Shown here: positions 1 through 9,206 of the stretch, in pieces
How the letters are laid out: each line of letters opens with the position of its first letter
Position numbering within the stretch: position 1 is the first letter of the stretch
Origin: JACRAR01 sp041674385
Lineage (GTDB): Bacteria; Pseudomonadota; Gammaproteobacteria; Burkholderiales; Rhodocyclaceae
Assembly (NCBI GenBank): GCA_041674385.1
Contig: JBAYVU010000015.1
Span: 1 to 64,000 of the forward strand
DNA: 64,000 nt
Direction of reading: 5' to 3'
The notes under the pieces: generated by a model
What the model was told of the DNA's origin: nothing
The model's database searches: none
What the model saw: only the letters and a program-made list of their open reading frames with translations
Translations under genes and position numbers: made by a program

Positions 1-1
1 C

Positions 2-166
2 ATCTGTTTCTTCTTTTTCTCGGGATTTATCTTCATACATCCCTACTTGTCCAGCCTCAGCGATACGCCTTGGGCGCATTACAAGGCAATGATCAGCGGG
101 TACGAAGAAGTCGAAGACGAGCAAGCACAAGGCGATAGAAATATTGGCGTAGATCAGTCCCAATAA
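2..166 (+). CDS. C-terminal fragment of an unidentified membrane protein
   Basis: The window opens inside a reading frame that runs 54 codons to a TAA at 164-166. The first dozen residues are almost all hydrophobic (Phe, Ile, Gly), consistent with the last transmembrane helix of a membrane protein. They are followed by a hydrophilic acidic tail rich in Glu, Asp and Gln, presumably cytoplasmic. The start lies outside the window and I do not recognise the family. The frame is not a shadow of another gene, and its composition (hydrophobic helix, then charged tail) is protein-like. Confidence 0.45.
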   Translation: MCFFFFSGFIFIHPYLSSLSDTPWAHYKAMISGYEEVEDEQAQGDRNIGVDQSQ

Positions 167-248
167 TTTCGTCAAGCTCCAATAATTGTTGTCCCGTAGG
201 TTCGGCAGTGAATTGAACGCTTCAGTCTGAATCGGGGATAATCCACCC

Positions 249-1874
249 ATGCTGCGATTGACTGAACTCAGGCTGCCACTCGATCATCCGGAAAGCGCCG
301 TGCGCGACGCCATTCTCCAGCGATTGGGCATTGCGCCGAGCGAACTCGTCGGTTACTCGATATTCCGGCGCGGCTTCGATGCGCGCAAGAAGTCCGACAT
401 TGTGTTGACCTATACGCTGGATGTCGAGGTGCGCGATCCGGCCGCGCTGCTCCAGCGTCTGGGCGGGAACCGTCACGTGGCGCCCGCGCCGGATACACGC
501 TACCGCTTCGTCGCGCAAGCACCCGCAAAGCCTCTCCCTGACCGATTGCGGCCGGTGGTGATCGGTGCCGGACCTTGCGGTCTGTTTGCCGCGCTGATCC
601 TGGCGCAAATGGGGCTTCGCCCGATCCTGCTGGAGCGCGGCAAGGCCGTGCGGGAACGCACCAAGGATACCTGGGGCCTGTGGCGCCACGGCGAATTGAA
701 TCCGGAATCGAATGTGCAGTTCGGCGAGGGCGGTGCCGGCACTTTTTCCGACGGCAAGCTGCACAGCCAGATCAAAGACCCGCAACACCGCGCCCGCAAG
801 GTGCTGACGGAATTCGTCAAGGCCGGTGCGCCGGCGGAAATCCTTTATGTCAGCAAGCCGCATATCGGTACTTTCCGCCTGGTCACCGTGGTGGAAAACC
901 TGCGCGCCAGCATTCAGGCGCATGGCGGAGAAATTCGCTGCAACAGCCGGGTCGCCGAGCTGCTCAGCGAGAACGGCCAGGTGCGCGGCGTGGAACTGAA
1001 CGGCGGCGAAATCATCGCCAGCGCGCATGTCGTGCTGGCCGTCGGCCACAGCGCCCGCGATACTTTCCAGATGCTTTATCGGCGGGGCATCCGGATCGAG
1101 GCCAAGCCCTTCTCGATCGGCTTGCGCATCGAGCATCCGCAGTCGCTGATCGATCGCGCCCGCTTCGGCAAATATGCGGGGCATCCGCTGCTCGGTGCGG
1201 CCGATTACAAGCTGGTGCATCACTGCGACAACGGCCGCTCGGTGTACAGCTTCTGCATGTGTCCGGGCGGCACGGTGGTGGCGGCGGCTTCCGAGCCCGG
1301 CGGCGTGGTCACCAACGGCATGAGCCAGTATTCGCGCAGCGAGCGCAACGCCAATAGCGCCATCGTCGTGGGCGTCACGCCGGACGATTACCCGGGTTAT
1401 CCCGACGATGCGCTGGCCGGGATTGCTTTCCAGCGCCATTGGGAAGAACGCGCCTTCGCCGCCGGCGGCGGCGCTTACGCGGCACCGGCACAACGCGTCG
1501 GCGATTTCCTGGCCGGGCGGGCCTCCAGTGCGCAGGGTAAGGTACTGCCGTCATATGCGCCGGGCGTCAACTGGACCGATTTATCCGGCTGCCTGCCGGA
1601 TTACGTCGCCGTCGCGCTGCGCCAGGCCATCCCCGCCTTCGACAGGCAGATCAAAGGATTCGCGCAGGACGATGCGGTGCTGACCGGCGTCGAGACCCGC
1701 ACCTCATCGCCGATCCGCATCCAGCGGGACGCGGACTTGCAGAGCGTCAACTGCCGCGGCCTGTATCCGGCGGGGGAGGGGGCCGGATATGCCGGAGGAA
1801 TACTGTCGGCGGCGGTGGACGGCATCAAGGCGGCCGAAGCGGTGGCATTGAGCCTGGCCGCGGCAAGCCGGTGA
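249..1874 (+). CDS. NAD(P)/FAD-dependent dehydrogenase (COG2509-like)
   Basis: The 541-residue product has an approximately 100-residue N-terminal domain, then a Rossmann FAD-binding motif GAGPCG at residues 106-111, followed about 25 residues later by an acidic/basic pair (LERGK) that would bind the ADP ribose. The C-terminus has the GEGAGYAGG segment typical of the second FAD contact in this family. The central part resembles the uncharacterised FAD-dependent dehydrogenases of COG2509 (about 540 aa), whose substrate is unknown. The start ATG at 249 gives the expected N-terminus. It stands alone, followed by tRNA-Leu. Family membership is fairly sure; the reaction is not. Confidence 0.85.
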   Translation: MLRLTELRLPLDHPESAVRDAILQRLGIAPSELVGYSIFRRGFDARKKSDIVLTYTLDVEVRDPAALLQRLGGNRHVAPAPDTRYRFVAQAPAKPLPDRLRPVVIGAGPCGLFAALILAQMGLRPILLERGKAVRERTKDTWGLWRHGELNPESNVQFGEGGAGTFSDGKLHSQIKDPQHRARKVLTEFVKAGAPAEILYVSKPHIGTFRLVTVVENLRASIQAHGGEIRCNSRVAELLSENGQVRGVELNGGEIIASAHVVLAVGHSARDTFQMLYRRGIRIEAKPFSIGLRIEHPQSLIDRARFGKYAGHPLLGAADYKLVHHCDNGRSVYSFCMCPGGTVVAAASEPGGVVTNGMSQYSRSERNANSAIVVGVTPDDYPGYPDDALAGIAFQRHWEERAFAAGGGAYAAPAQRVGDFLAGRASSAQGKVLPSYAPGVNWTDLSGCLPDYVAVALRQAIPAFDRQIKGFAQDDAVLTGVETRTSSPIRIQRDADLQSVNCRGLYPAGEGAGYAGGILSAAVDGIKAAEAVALSLAAASR

Positions 1875-1950
1875 CTTTCTTCCACATTCTCAAGCGAGAG
1901 CCGCTCGACTTGAAGTATTGTCGGCCGGCAAGCGGTAAAATCCCCATTTC

Positions 1951-2037
1951 GCCTCGGTGATGAAATTGGTAAACATAGCGGACTTAAAATCCGCCGCCGT
2001 CAAAGGCTTGCCGGTTCGATTCCGGCCCGAGGCACCA
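1951..2037 (+). tRNA. tRNA-Leu (anticodon UAA)
   Basis: The 7-bp acceptor stem GCCTCGG/CCGAGGC (1951-1957 with 2027-2033) is perfect. It is followed by discriminator A and an encoded CCA (2035-2037). The anticodon loop CTTAAAA gives anticodon UAA. A long variable arm (about 15 nt) marks a class II tRNA, as expected for leucine, and the T loop reads TTCGATT. The length of 87 nt including CCA fits tRNA-Leu. Confidence 0.97.
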
Positions 2038-2063
2038 GCCATATCCTTTTGTCGGAGACTCCT

Positions 2064-2420
2064 ATGAGCAGAGTGGTTTTTCTTCTTCTGGCAGCCGGCC
2101 TGTCTTTCGTGGCGGCATGTTCCAAGACCGAATCGGACGCGAAACCGATCGCCGCCGAGCCTGCCGCAAAGCAGGCGATGAGCGGCCAGCAGGCGATGCC
2201 GCTGGATTACCAGAAAATTTGCGAACGCCTCATTCAGCTCGCGCCGGAAGCTCGCAAAGGCTCCTTGCCGCAGACTTGCGAAAAGGGCTACCGGGAGGTG
2301 ATGCCGGCATGCCGCAATGCTGCGGCCGTGAACGAATGTTTCGCGAACATGAAGGTTTGGGACGAGCGTCTGGCATGCTTGGACAGTTGCGTGCGCGACG
2401 CCGGGCCGGAGAAGAAATAA
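2064..2420 (+). CDS. small cysteine-rich lipoprotein, unknown function
   Basis: The 118-residue product starts with a classic lipoprotein signal: Met-Ser-Arg, a hydrophobic stretch, then a lipobox ending VAAC near residue 18. GGAG at 2054-2057 sits just upstream of the ATG at 2064; an in-frame TTG at 2049 lacks such support. The mature part is low-complexity (Ala, Lys, Gln) for about 30 residues. It then has about six further cysteines spaced as in a disulfide-bonded helical domain (ICERL, QTCEK, PACRN, NECF, LACLDSC). It is probably anchored to a membrane facing the periplasm. No named family recognised. Confidence 0.7.
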   Translation: MSRVVFLLLAAGLSFVAACSKTESDAKPIAAEPAAKQAMSGQQAMPLDYQKICERLIQLAPEARKGSLPQTCEKGYREVMPACRNAAAVNECFANMKVWDERLACLDSCVRDAGPEKK

Positions 2421-2449
2421 GGGCGCGGTCAAGCCGTCGCGTTAATGCC

Positions 2450-2470
2450 GTGTGTAGTGTGTAGTGTGTA
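2450..2470. repeat. three tandem copies of GTGTGTA
   Basis: Three exact 7-bp copies lie back to back between the small lipoprotein gene and the convergent HD-GYP gene. This is a short slippage-prone microsatellite; no function is evident. Confidence 0.7.
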
Positions 2471-2521
2471 TACCGCCGGCTTTATGCGCCACAGGGATTG
2501 TTCCAAGAGACCGTTTGCCCA

Positions 2522-3727
2522 TCATCCATCATTTTCCTGCGTGGATGGAGGCGCCGAACTCGGCGGCGGGTCGCTGAGGGAATCCTGAAACTGGCGCTGG
2601 ATTTCTTTGACCTTTTGCGCATTGAATATCAGCGCCTCGACACAGTTTTCGTCGAACTTTGAGCGTGCCAGCTTGCGCAGCCAGGCGAAGGTTTCGTCGT
2701 TGTTCCAGGTGGGTTTGTAGGGACGCGCGCTGGTCAGCGCATCGAAGACGTCCGCCACGGCGACGATGCGCGCTTCCAGCGGAATTTCGCTGCCGTGCAA
2801 GCCGTGGGGATAACCGCTGCCATCCATGTTTTCATGGTGGAACTCGGCGATATGGCGCAGCAGGTCGAGCCCGTCGAGTTGCTCCAAGCCGAAATTGTGG
2901 ACGATCGATTCGATGATCGCGCGACCGCGCAGCGTATGCTGCTTCATCTCGTTCCGTTCCGCGTCCGACAGCCGTCCGGGCTTGAGAAGGATGCGGTCGG
3001 GCATGGCGAGCTTGCCCAGATCGTGCAAGGGGGCAAATTCGAAGATGCGCTCGATGGTGGCATCGTCGAGCGAGGCAACCCCTGTCGCGGCCAGGTGCTG
3101 AGCGATCAGGCGGGCATAGCGCGACACGCGGTCGATGTGCGCCCCGGTTTCCGGATCGCGGTAGTGCACCAGGTCGTGCGCGGTCTTGACCGCGGAGGCA
3201 AGAATCCGGACGGCCAGCATTTCGGCGGTGACGACCGCGGAAATCAGGTGGGCATAGACGTCAAGCGTGCGTAGCGCCGATTTTTTGAGTGGGCCGCGAG
3301 TGCGCGAGTTGAAGAAAATAAATCCCCAGAAGGCGCCGTCGAAGTACATGGGAACGGTGTAGCTGGATTTGAATCCCGTCTCCGCGATGATCGAGGTATG
3401 CACATGAGGGTTTCGGCGGAAGATGTCCAGGTCGTTGACCACGCGCGACCGGCCGGCAGCCAGGATATCCCCGAGCGAGGGCGAGTCCGCGAGGCGCGAC
3501 TCGTAGCGCACCAGATCGTTGCGTCCCGGCGAACTGGCAAGAAAGGTCTTGAGCAGGTCGGTGGCGGGATCGTATGCGGCTACCGAGATACGGTCGACGA
3601 AGTCCAGGTCGGCATACAGGGCTTCATGGATCGCGGCGAGCTTGTCGTCCAGCGGAATACTCCTGTTGAGCACGTCGAGCGCGTCGATGTGCTTAAAGAG
3701 TCCGGGGTTTTGGATGTTCTCGGCCAC
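2522..3727 (-). CDS. GAF-HD-GYP domain protein, putative c-di-GMP phosphodiesterase
   Basis: The 401-residue product has a GAF-like sensor domain over about residues 25-170, then an HD-GYP domain over about residues 185-370. Visible catalytic and metal-binding motifs are HDLGK, HTLRG, the paired HH of HHENMDGSGYP (the GYP signature) and VADVFDALTS. HD-GYP proteins hydrolyse cyclic-di-GMP. The GAF domain suggests control by a small ligand. The start is a GTG at 3725-3727 with AGGA eight bases upstream. The proline- and serine-rich tail is probably disordered. It lies downstream of the PHB genes on the same strand with a 112-bp gap, so co-transcription is possible but unproven. HD and GYP residues are intact, so an active enzyme is likely. 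Confidence 0.9.
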   Translation of the reverse strand: MAENIQNPGLFKHIDALDVLNRSIPLDDKLAAIHEALYADLDFVDRISVAAYDPATDLLKTFLASSPGRNDLVRYESRLADSPSLGDILAAGRSRVVNDLDIFRRNPHVHTSIIAETGFKSSYTVPMYFDGAFWGFIFFNSRTRGPLKKSALRTLDVYAHLISAVVTAEMLAVRILASAVKTAHDLVHYRDPETGAHIDRVSRYARLIAQHLAATGVASLDDATIERIFEFAPLHDLGKLAMPDRILLKPGRLSDAERNEMKQHTLRGRAIIESIVHNFGLEQLDGLDLLRHIAEFHHENMDGSGYPHGLHGSEIPLEARIVAVADVFDALTSARPYKPTWNNDETFAWLRKLARSKFDENCVEALIFNAQKVKEIQRQFQDSLSDPPPSSAPPSTQENDG

Positions 3728-3839
3728 AGTGGGATTCCTGAAAATCAGCGTTTATTCTAATCTTCAGCAGGCCCTGGGCGTGCCGGTTTCAGTGCTTGAT
3801 GCGGCGCCTGCCAATGCCGACGGGTAGGCGGCAGGCGGG

Positions 3840-4400
3840 CTATTTCTTTTCTTTGGTGTTTTCTTCGGCCGGCGGCGCCGTGAAATTGGGAAACTGGAAA
3901 CCGGCAAACAAGTTGCGCGTCTGGCCCTGAACCTGTTCCTGCAGCTGCTGGAACATTTTCTGGCTCTGCTCCATGTAGGTGCCCATCATGCTCTGCATGG
4001 CGGGTCCCTGGAAACTGAGAAACTGCGCCCAAAGGTCGTTGCTCATGGCGGGATTGTCGTGCGCCTGCTCCTTGAGTTTGGCCTGGATATCGGAGAATGC
4101 CTTGATGTTGCCTTCCAGATATTTGCCCATCATTCCCTGCATGGCGTTGCCGTAGAAGCGGATCATCTGCGACAACAGGTCGCTGGTGAACATCGGCGCG
4201 CCGCCCGCCTCCTCTTCGAGAATGATCTGCAACAGGACGCTGCGCGTCAGGTCCTCGCCGCTCTTGACGTCCACCACCTGGAAATCCTCGTGATGCAGTA
4301 CCAGCGCCTTGACATCAGCCAGCGTGATATAGGTGCTGGTGCGGGTGTCGTAGAGGCGACGGTTCGGGTATTTCTTGATCAGTCTCAACGGCTCGGCCAT
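3840..4400 (-). CDS. phaR: polyhydroxyalkanoate synthesis repressor PhaR
   Basis: The 186-residue product begins with the PHB accumulation regulatory N-terminal domain (residues 5-65, core LIKKYPNRRLYDTRTSTYIT), followed by the PHB accumulation regulatory repeats with Met/Gln/Phe-rich helices (NAMQGMMGKYLE, PAMQSMMGTYMEQ). Known PhaR proteins bind both DNA and PHB granules and repress phasin and sometimes PHB genes until polymer appears. The start ATG at 4398-4400 is preceded by GGAGGA. It follows the two phaB genes on the same strand with an 83-bp gap, so it likely autoregulates part of this locus. Confidence 0.95.
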   Translation of the reverse strand: MAEPLRLIKKYPNRRLYDTRTSTYITLADVKALVLHHEDFQVVDVKSGEDLTRSVLLQIILEEEAGGAPMFTSDLLSQMIRFYGNAMQGMMGKYLEGNIKAFSDIQAKLKEQAHDNPAMSNDLWAQFLSFQGPAMQSMMGTYMEQSQKMFQQLQEQVQGQTRNLFAGFQFPNFTAPPAEENTKEKK

Positions 4401-4483
4401 CGCATTAGTCCTCCGGGTAGCAGCAGTCAATCCATTATATTTCTTAACCCCGCCTCGGCAGGGTATCCAAGACAAAATCCCTG

Positions 4484-5227
4484 TCAGTACATGTGCAGGC
4501 CGCCGTTGATGTTGAGGGTCGCCCCGGTCATATAGCCGGCCAGATCGGAACACAGGTAGGAGCACAGGGCGCCGATTTCCTCCGGCTTGCCGAAACGCTT
4601 CATCGGGATGCCGTCGATAATTCCCGCGCGAACGTCGTCGCGGATGGCCATGACCATTTTGGTGGCGATATAGCCCGGTGCGATGGCGTTCACGGTGACG
4701 CCCTTGGCGACCAGTTCCTGCGCCAGCGCCTTGGTGAAGCCGAGGATGCCGGCCTTGGCTGCGGAATAGTTGGTCTGCCCGGCTTGGCCGCGAACGCCAT
4801 TGACCGAGGAGATGTTGATGATGCGTCCCCAGCCGCGTGCGGCCATCTTCGCCGAGACATGGTGGGTGACATTGAACACGCTGTCCAGGTTGGTCGCCAT
4901 CACCGCGTCCCACATGCCGCGATCCATCTTGGGGAAGAATCTGTCGCGGGTGATGCCGGCATTGTTCACCAGGATATCGATCGGACCCGCCTTGGTTTCG
5001 GCTTCGGCCACCAGCGCCCGGGATGATTCATAGTCGGATACGTCGCCGGCCGCCGTGATGAAACCGTTGAAGCCCGCCGCCGCCATCTCGGCCAGCCATT
5101 CTTCCGGCTTGTCCAACTCGGGATGATAAGCTGCCACGACCTTGTAGCCGTCCTTGGCGAATGTCTGGCAGATGGCGGTGCCAAGACCGCCCATTGCGCC
5201 GGTAACCAATGCCACTCTGATAGTCAT
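4484..5227 (-). CDS. phaB: acetoacetyl-CoA reductase (PhaB), copy 2
   Basis: The 247-residue short-chain dehydrogenase has the NAD(P)-binding motif TGAMGGLGTA at residues 8-17, the NNAG motif, catalytic Ser in NISSVNG and the YSAAK Tyr-Lys pair. It reduces acetoacetyl-CoA to (R)-3-hydroxybutyryl-CoA for PHB synthesis. The start at ATG 5225-5227 has an upstream AGGAAG; the frame continues 18 codons further up but without a better site. It is a close paralogue of the neighbouring copy (both have GGMGGLG/GAMGGLG and end HMY), which points to tandem duplication. It could also act on another 3-oxoacyl-CoA. Confidence 0.93.
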   Translation of the reverse strand: MTIRVALVTGAMGGLGTAICQTFAKDGYKVVAAYHPELDKPEEWLAEMAAAGFNGFITAAGDVSDYESSRALVAEAETKAGPIDILVNNAGITRDRFFPKMDRGMWDAVMATNLDSVFNVTHHVSAKMAARGWGRIINISSVNGVRGQAGQTNYSAAKAGILGFTKALAQELVAKGVTVNAIAPGYIATKMVMAIRDDVRAGIIDGIPMKRFGKPEEIGALCSYLCSDLAGYMTGATLNINGGLHMY

Positions 5228-5296
5228 CTTCTTTCTTCCTAGATTAAAAAATCGTTTGCCAGGGCGCGTTCCGCCAGCCATGCGTCCTGTTCGGCA

Positions 5297-6037
5297 TCAG
5301 TACATATGCTGACCGCCATTGATCGAGATATTGGCCCCGTTAACGAATGCCGCTTCCTCGGAGGACAGGTAAGCCACCAAGCCGGCGACTTCTTCCGGCT
5401 TGCCCAGGCGCGACATCGGGATCTGCGGGAGGATCTTGGAATCCAGCACTTCCTTGGGGATCGCCGTGACCATCCTGGTGCCGATGTAGCCGGGCGAAAT
5501 GGTGTTGACGGTCACGCCTTGCTTTGCCACCTCCAATGCCAGCGACTTGGTGAAGCCGTGCACCCCGGCCTTGGCGGCCGCATAGTTGGTCTGGCCGAAG
5601 GCGCCCTTCTGGCCATTCACCGAGGAGATGTTGATGATGCGGCCCCAGTTGCGCTCGACCATGCTTTCCATCACTTGCTTGGTCATGTTGAAAACCGAGT
5701 CGAGATTGGTATGCATCACGGCATCCCAGTCGGCCTTGGTCATTCTCTTGAAGGTCATGTCGCGTGTGATGCCGGCGTTGTTGACCAGCACATCGATCGG
5801 CCCCAGGTCCTTGACGATTTGTTCGACGCAGGCCTTGCACGAATCGTAGCTGGCCACATCGCATGGGTAGGCCTTGAAGCTGTAGCCCTTGTCATTCATG
5901 GCGTTCAACCATTCTTGCGCCCTGTTGTTGCGGGGGCTGTAGGTGGTGACCACTTTATCGCCCAGCGCAGCCAGTTTGATGCAGATTGCCTCACCCAGCC
6001 CCCCCATGCCGCCGGTTACCAGAGCCACTCTTTGCAT
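5297..6037 (-). CDS. phaB: acetoacetyl-CoA reductase (PhaB), copy 1
   Basis: The 246-residue short-chain dehydrogenase shows TGGMGGLGEA at the nucleotide-binding turn, NNAG, NISSVNGQKG around the catalytic serine and NYAAAKAG with the Tyr-Lys pair. The C-terminus ends SINGGQHMY, as in known PhaB proteins. It lies 77 bp downstream of phaC, so the order phaC-phaB-phaB-phaR is a polymer-synthesis operon. It would supply (R)-3-hydroxybutyryl-CoA to PhaC. The adjacent paralogue differs mainly in surface loops. The thiolase that would complete the pathway is elsewhere in this window (31.8-33.0 kb). Confidence 0.94.
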   Translation of the reverse strand: MQRVALVTGGMGGLGEAICIKLAALGDKVVTTYSPRNNRAQEWLNAMNDKGYSFKAYPCDVASYDSCKACVEQIVKDLGPIDVLVNNAGITRDMTFKRMTKADWDAVMHTNLDSVFNMTKQVMESMVERNWGRIINISSVNGQKGAFGQTNYAAAKAGVHGFTKSLALEVAKQGVTVNTISPGYIGTRMVTAIPKEVLDSKILPQIPMSRLGKPEEVAGLVAYLSSEEAAFVNGANISINGGQHMY

Positions 6038-6114
6038 GATTTGTCTCCTCGTTTTGGTTTATAAGGAAAAACGAGCTTCGGCCGTGGCGCATTCCGGTTC
6101 GCGCTGCCACCCTG

Positions 6115-7866
6115 TCATGATGCCGCTTTTTCCTTGACGTAGCTTCCCGGTGCGGTTTCGCCGGCCGGATAGTCGGTATTGCCGAGGCGCACCCGCGCCG
6201 CGCGCTGCTTGCCGGCGAAGCCGGCCAGCCATTTTGCCCAGTACGACCACCAACTGCCTGGATGTTCGACAGCGCCGGCCAGCCATTCATCCGGATTGCC
6301 GCTGCCGCTATCGCCGACCCAGTAGCTGCGCTTGTTCTTCGTTGCCGGGTTGATGACCCCAGCAATATGACCGCTGGCGCCCATGACAAAGGTATTGTCC
6401 CCGCCGAGCAGGCTGCGCGACTGGTAAGAGGCTTTCCACGGCACGATGTGATCCTCGCGCGAGGCGTACAGGAAGGCCGGCATATCGACGCGTCCGAGGT
6501 CGACCTCGACACCGCACATGTTGAGCTTGCCCGGTACCCGCAAACTGTTCTCCAGATACAGGTTGCGCAGATACCAGGCAGCAAACGGCCCCGGTAGGTT
6601 GGTCCCGTCGGCGTTCCAGTAAAGCAGGTCGAACGCCGCGGGCTTGTTGCCTTTCAAGTAATTGCCGACGACGTATTGCCAGATCAGGTCGTTGGCCCGC
6701 AGCATGGAGAACACCGAAGCCAGTTCGTTGCTTTTTAGCAAGCCGCCCTTGCCGATGGTCGTCTCGCGGCTCTGCACCGAGGCCTCGTCGATGAAGCAGC
6801 CGAGTTCTCCCGGCTCGGAAAAGTCGAGCAGGGTAGTCAGCAGAGTCAGCGAAGCGGCAGGATCTTCGCCGCGCGCCCTGGCGACGGCCAGCGCCGAGCT
6901 GAGTATCGTGCCGCCGACGCAAAAGCCCAAGGCATTGACCTGCTTCACCTTGCAGATCGAGCGTGCCGCCTGGAGCGCAGCGAGCACGCCCTTTTCCAGG
7001 TAGTCGTCCCAGCTCAGGTGGCCGAGATCGGCCTTGGGATTGCGCCAGGACACCATGAATACGGTGTTGCCTTGTTCCACCGCGTAGCGGACCAGGGAGT
7101 TCTCCGGTTGCAGGTCGAGAATGTAATACTTGTTGATGCAGGGCGGCACCATCACCAGCGGCCGTTCGCCCACTTTCTTGGTTGTCGGCGAATACTGGAT
7201 CAGTTGGATCAACTCGTTCTCGAACACCACCGCACCGGGCGACATCGCCAGGTTGCAGCCCACTTCGAAGGCCGTATCGTCGGTCATCGAGATGCTGCCT
7301 TTGCCGATATCGGCGATCAGGTTCTTGATCCCGGCGGTGATGCTTTCTCCTTGCGTGGCCAGCGCAGTCTTGATGAACTCGGGATTGGTGGCGGCAAAAT
7401 TCGAGGGTGCCAGCGCATCGACGTACTGGCGCGTGAAAAAACGTAAGCGGCTCTTTTCCCTGGCGTCGGCGAGTTGCATTGCATCGACCGTCTTGTCGAG
7501 GAACTCGGCATTGAGCAGATAGGCCTGGCGCAAATAATCGTATATCGGACTCTCCGTCCATTCCGGCGCGGCGAAGCGTCGATCGCCCGGTTCGGGCAGC
7601 GCCACCGCCGGCGCGGGTTGGCCGGGCTGGCGGTTGATTTGCGCCTGCCACAACCGGGCATGGCGGGCAGCGAACTCCTGCTGCAATTTGTTGAATTCGT
7701 CGGGAGGCACGGCGGAACCGGCGCCCGGAGGCAAGCCGCCCATCCCCTTTTGCTGTAGCGAGGCGCGCTGGGACGTCAAATACTGGGCAAACCCCTGACT
7801 CCAGGCCTGGCTGGCCTGCCACATGGACTGCATGGCTTGCGCCGCAGGATCGGGTGTATCTGCCAT
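6115..7866 (-). CDS. phaC: class I poly(3-hydroxyalkanoate) synthase PhaC
   Basis: The 583-residue product carries the PhaC lipase-like box GFCVGG with nucleophile Cys316, close to its position in other class I synthases. The catalytic Asp is in SREDHIVPW and the His in ASGHIAGVINP. The N-terminal domain and the length match class I enzymes, which polymerise (R)-3-hydroxyacyl-CoA without a PhaE or PhaR subunit. The start ATG at 7864-7866 has AAGGAG upstream; the frame is open 28 codons further but lacks such a site. It heads phaC-phaB-phaB-phaR. Confidence 0.97.
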   Translation of the reverse strand: MADTPDPAAQAMQSMWQASQAWSQGFAQYLTSQRASLQQKGMGGLPPGAGSAVPPDEFNKLQQEFAARHARLWQAQINRQPGQPAPAVALPEPGDRRFAAPEWTESPIYDYLRQAYLLNAEFLDKTVDAMQLADAREKSRLRFFTRQYVDALAPSNFAATNPEFIKTALATQGESITAGIKNLIADIGKGSISMTDDTAFEVGCNLAMSPGAVVFENELIQLIQYSPTTKKVGERPLVMVPPCINKYYILDLQPENSLVRYAVEQGNTVFMVSWRNPKADLGHLSWDDYLEKGVLAALQAARSICKVKQVNALGFCVGGTILSSALAVARARGEDPAASLTLLTTLLDFSEPGELGCFIDEASVQSRETTIGKGGLLKSNELASVFSMLRANDLIWQYVVGNYLKGNKPAAFDLLYWNADGTNLPGPFAAWYLRNLYLENSLRVPGKLNMCGVEVDLGRVDMPAFLYASREDHIVPWKASYQSRSLLGGDNTFVMGASGHIAGVINPATKNKRSYWVGDSGSGNPDEWLAGAVEHPGSWWSYWAKWLAGFAGKQRAARVRLGNTDYPAGETAPGSYVKEKAAS

Positions 7867-7974
7867 CCATTGCTCCTTGTATGCGGCCGGGATAGTTACA
7901 GGCCGCGCCGCGCTCGGGCGGATTTTGCATTGCAACAAAAGTGCTGTCAAGGCTGGAAAAACCTTGCTATTGGC

Positions 7975-9159
7975 TTATTTTGCCGAAGCTGCCTGCATAC
8001 GTTCCAGCGCCTCATCGAGCAAGCTGCGCGGACAGCCGAAATTGAGCCGCACGAAACCGCTGGCATCGCCGACGCGGGCGGGAAGGCTGGGGGAGAAGTC
8101 GGCACCGTCGGAGAGCCCGACGCCGGCTTGTTCGAAGAAGCGCTGCGGGTTGGTTATGCCACGCATCCGGCAGAGTTGGCGCGCATCGATCCAGGCCAGA
8201 TAGGTGGCTTCGACATGGCTCATGCTGAGACCGGGCATCAGCATGATTCGTTGTTCGACCCGGTCGCGGTTGCCGCGCAAATAATCCAGCAGCGCCGCAT
8301 GCCAGGGCCCGGCGTGACGATAGGCCGCCTCGCTCGCTGCCAGTCCGAGGACATTGACATGCGGCACGATACCCTGCATCGCCTGATGAAAGGCGCGGCG
8401 CAAGCCGCTATCGGGAATCACCGCGAAGGCGCAGCCCAGCCCGGGAATATTGAAAGTCTTGGAAGGCGCCATCAGCGTGATACTGCGCCTGGCGGCAGCA
8501 GGAGAGAGCGTGGCAAACGGTTGGTGGCGCAGTTCCTGATCGAGGATCAGGCCGCAATGGATTTCGTCCGAGCAGACGATCAGGTCGTGCCGTTCGGCAA
8601 ACGCCGCGATCTCGCGCAACTCGTCTGGGCGCCAGACGCGTCCGACCGGATTGTGCGGATGGCACAGCAGGAACAGCCGGGTGGCGGGTGTCAGCGCCGC
8701 TTCGAGCGCGGCGAAGTCCCATGTCCAACGGTCTGCGTTGTGGGCGAGCGGGGCGCTGACGACGCGGCGTTGCGAGAAGTGCGGGGCGGACAAAAACGGG
8801 GGATAGATCGGCGTGGCAGTCAAAACTTCCTGGCCTGCCTCGCCGACCGCGCGGCAGGCGACATTCAGCCCGGTCACCAGGCCCGGCAGCCACACCAGCC
8901 AGTCCGCTTCAACCTGCCAATGATATTCGCTGGCCAGGTGAGCCAACAGCGCGGCTGTCAATGATGGCTGCGGCCCGCCGTAGCCGAGCACGCCGTGCTC
9001 GACACGCTGCCGCAATGCTTCGAGCACCGCCGGCGGCGCGGCAAAGTCCATGTCGGCGACCCACAGCGGGATCACCGCAGGATCACGGCCGGCGTACTTG
9101 CCCCACTTGAGCGAGTCGCTGCCGCTGCGGTCGATGATCCTGTCGAAATCGAAGTCCAT
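7975..9159 (-). CDS. patB: PatB/MalY-type cystathionine beta-lyase (PLP-dependent C-S lyase)
   Basis: The 394-residue fold-type I PLP enzyme has the family N-terminus (LKWGKYAGRDPAVIPLWVAD), the Asp/Tyr cofactor contacts (CSDEIHCGLIL) and the lysine in APSKTFNIPG. MalY/PatB enzymes cleave cystathionine or other cysteine conjugates to a thiol, pyruvate and ammonia. The nearby CysB-regulated sulfur genes fit this role. It ends 108 bp before phaC on the same strand. It could instead be a broader-specificity aminotransferase, since this family is hard to separate by sequence. Confidence 0.88.
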   Translation of the reverse strand: MDFDFDRIIDRSGSDSLKWGKYAGRDPAVIPLWVADMDFAAPPAVLEALRQRVEHGVLGYGGPQPSLTAALLAHLASEYHWQVEADWLVWLPGLVTGLNVACRAVGEAGQEVLTATPIYPPFLSAPHFSQRRVVSAPLAHNADRWTWDFAALEAALTPATRLFLLCHPHNPVGRVWRPDELREIAAFAERHDLIVCSDEIHCGLILDQELRHQPFATLSPAAARRSITLMAPSKTFNIPGLGCAFAVIPDSGLRRAFHQAMQGIVPHVNVLGLAASEAAYRHAGPWHAALLDYLRGNRDRVEQRIMLMPGLSMSHVEATYLAWIDARQLCRMRGITNPQRFFEQAGVGLSDGADFSPSLPARVGDASGFVRLNFGCPRSLLDEALERMQAASAK

Positions 9160-9206
9160 GTTTTAAGCTTCGCAACCTCAACCAGGGCCGCAGGCCCCGT
9201 CTTGAA

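Noticed and set aside
222..1493. 423-codon open frame opposite the FAD dehydrogenase
   Set aside because: Its composition is Ala/Arg/His/Gln-rich with no recognisable domain and it mirrors the real gene; high GC keeps the antisense frame open.
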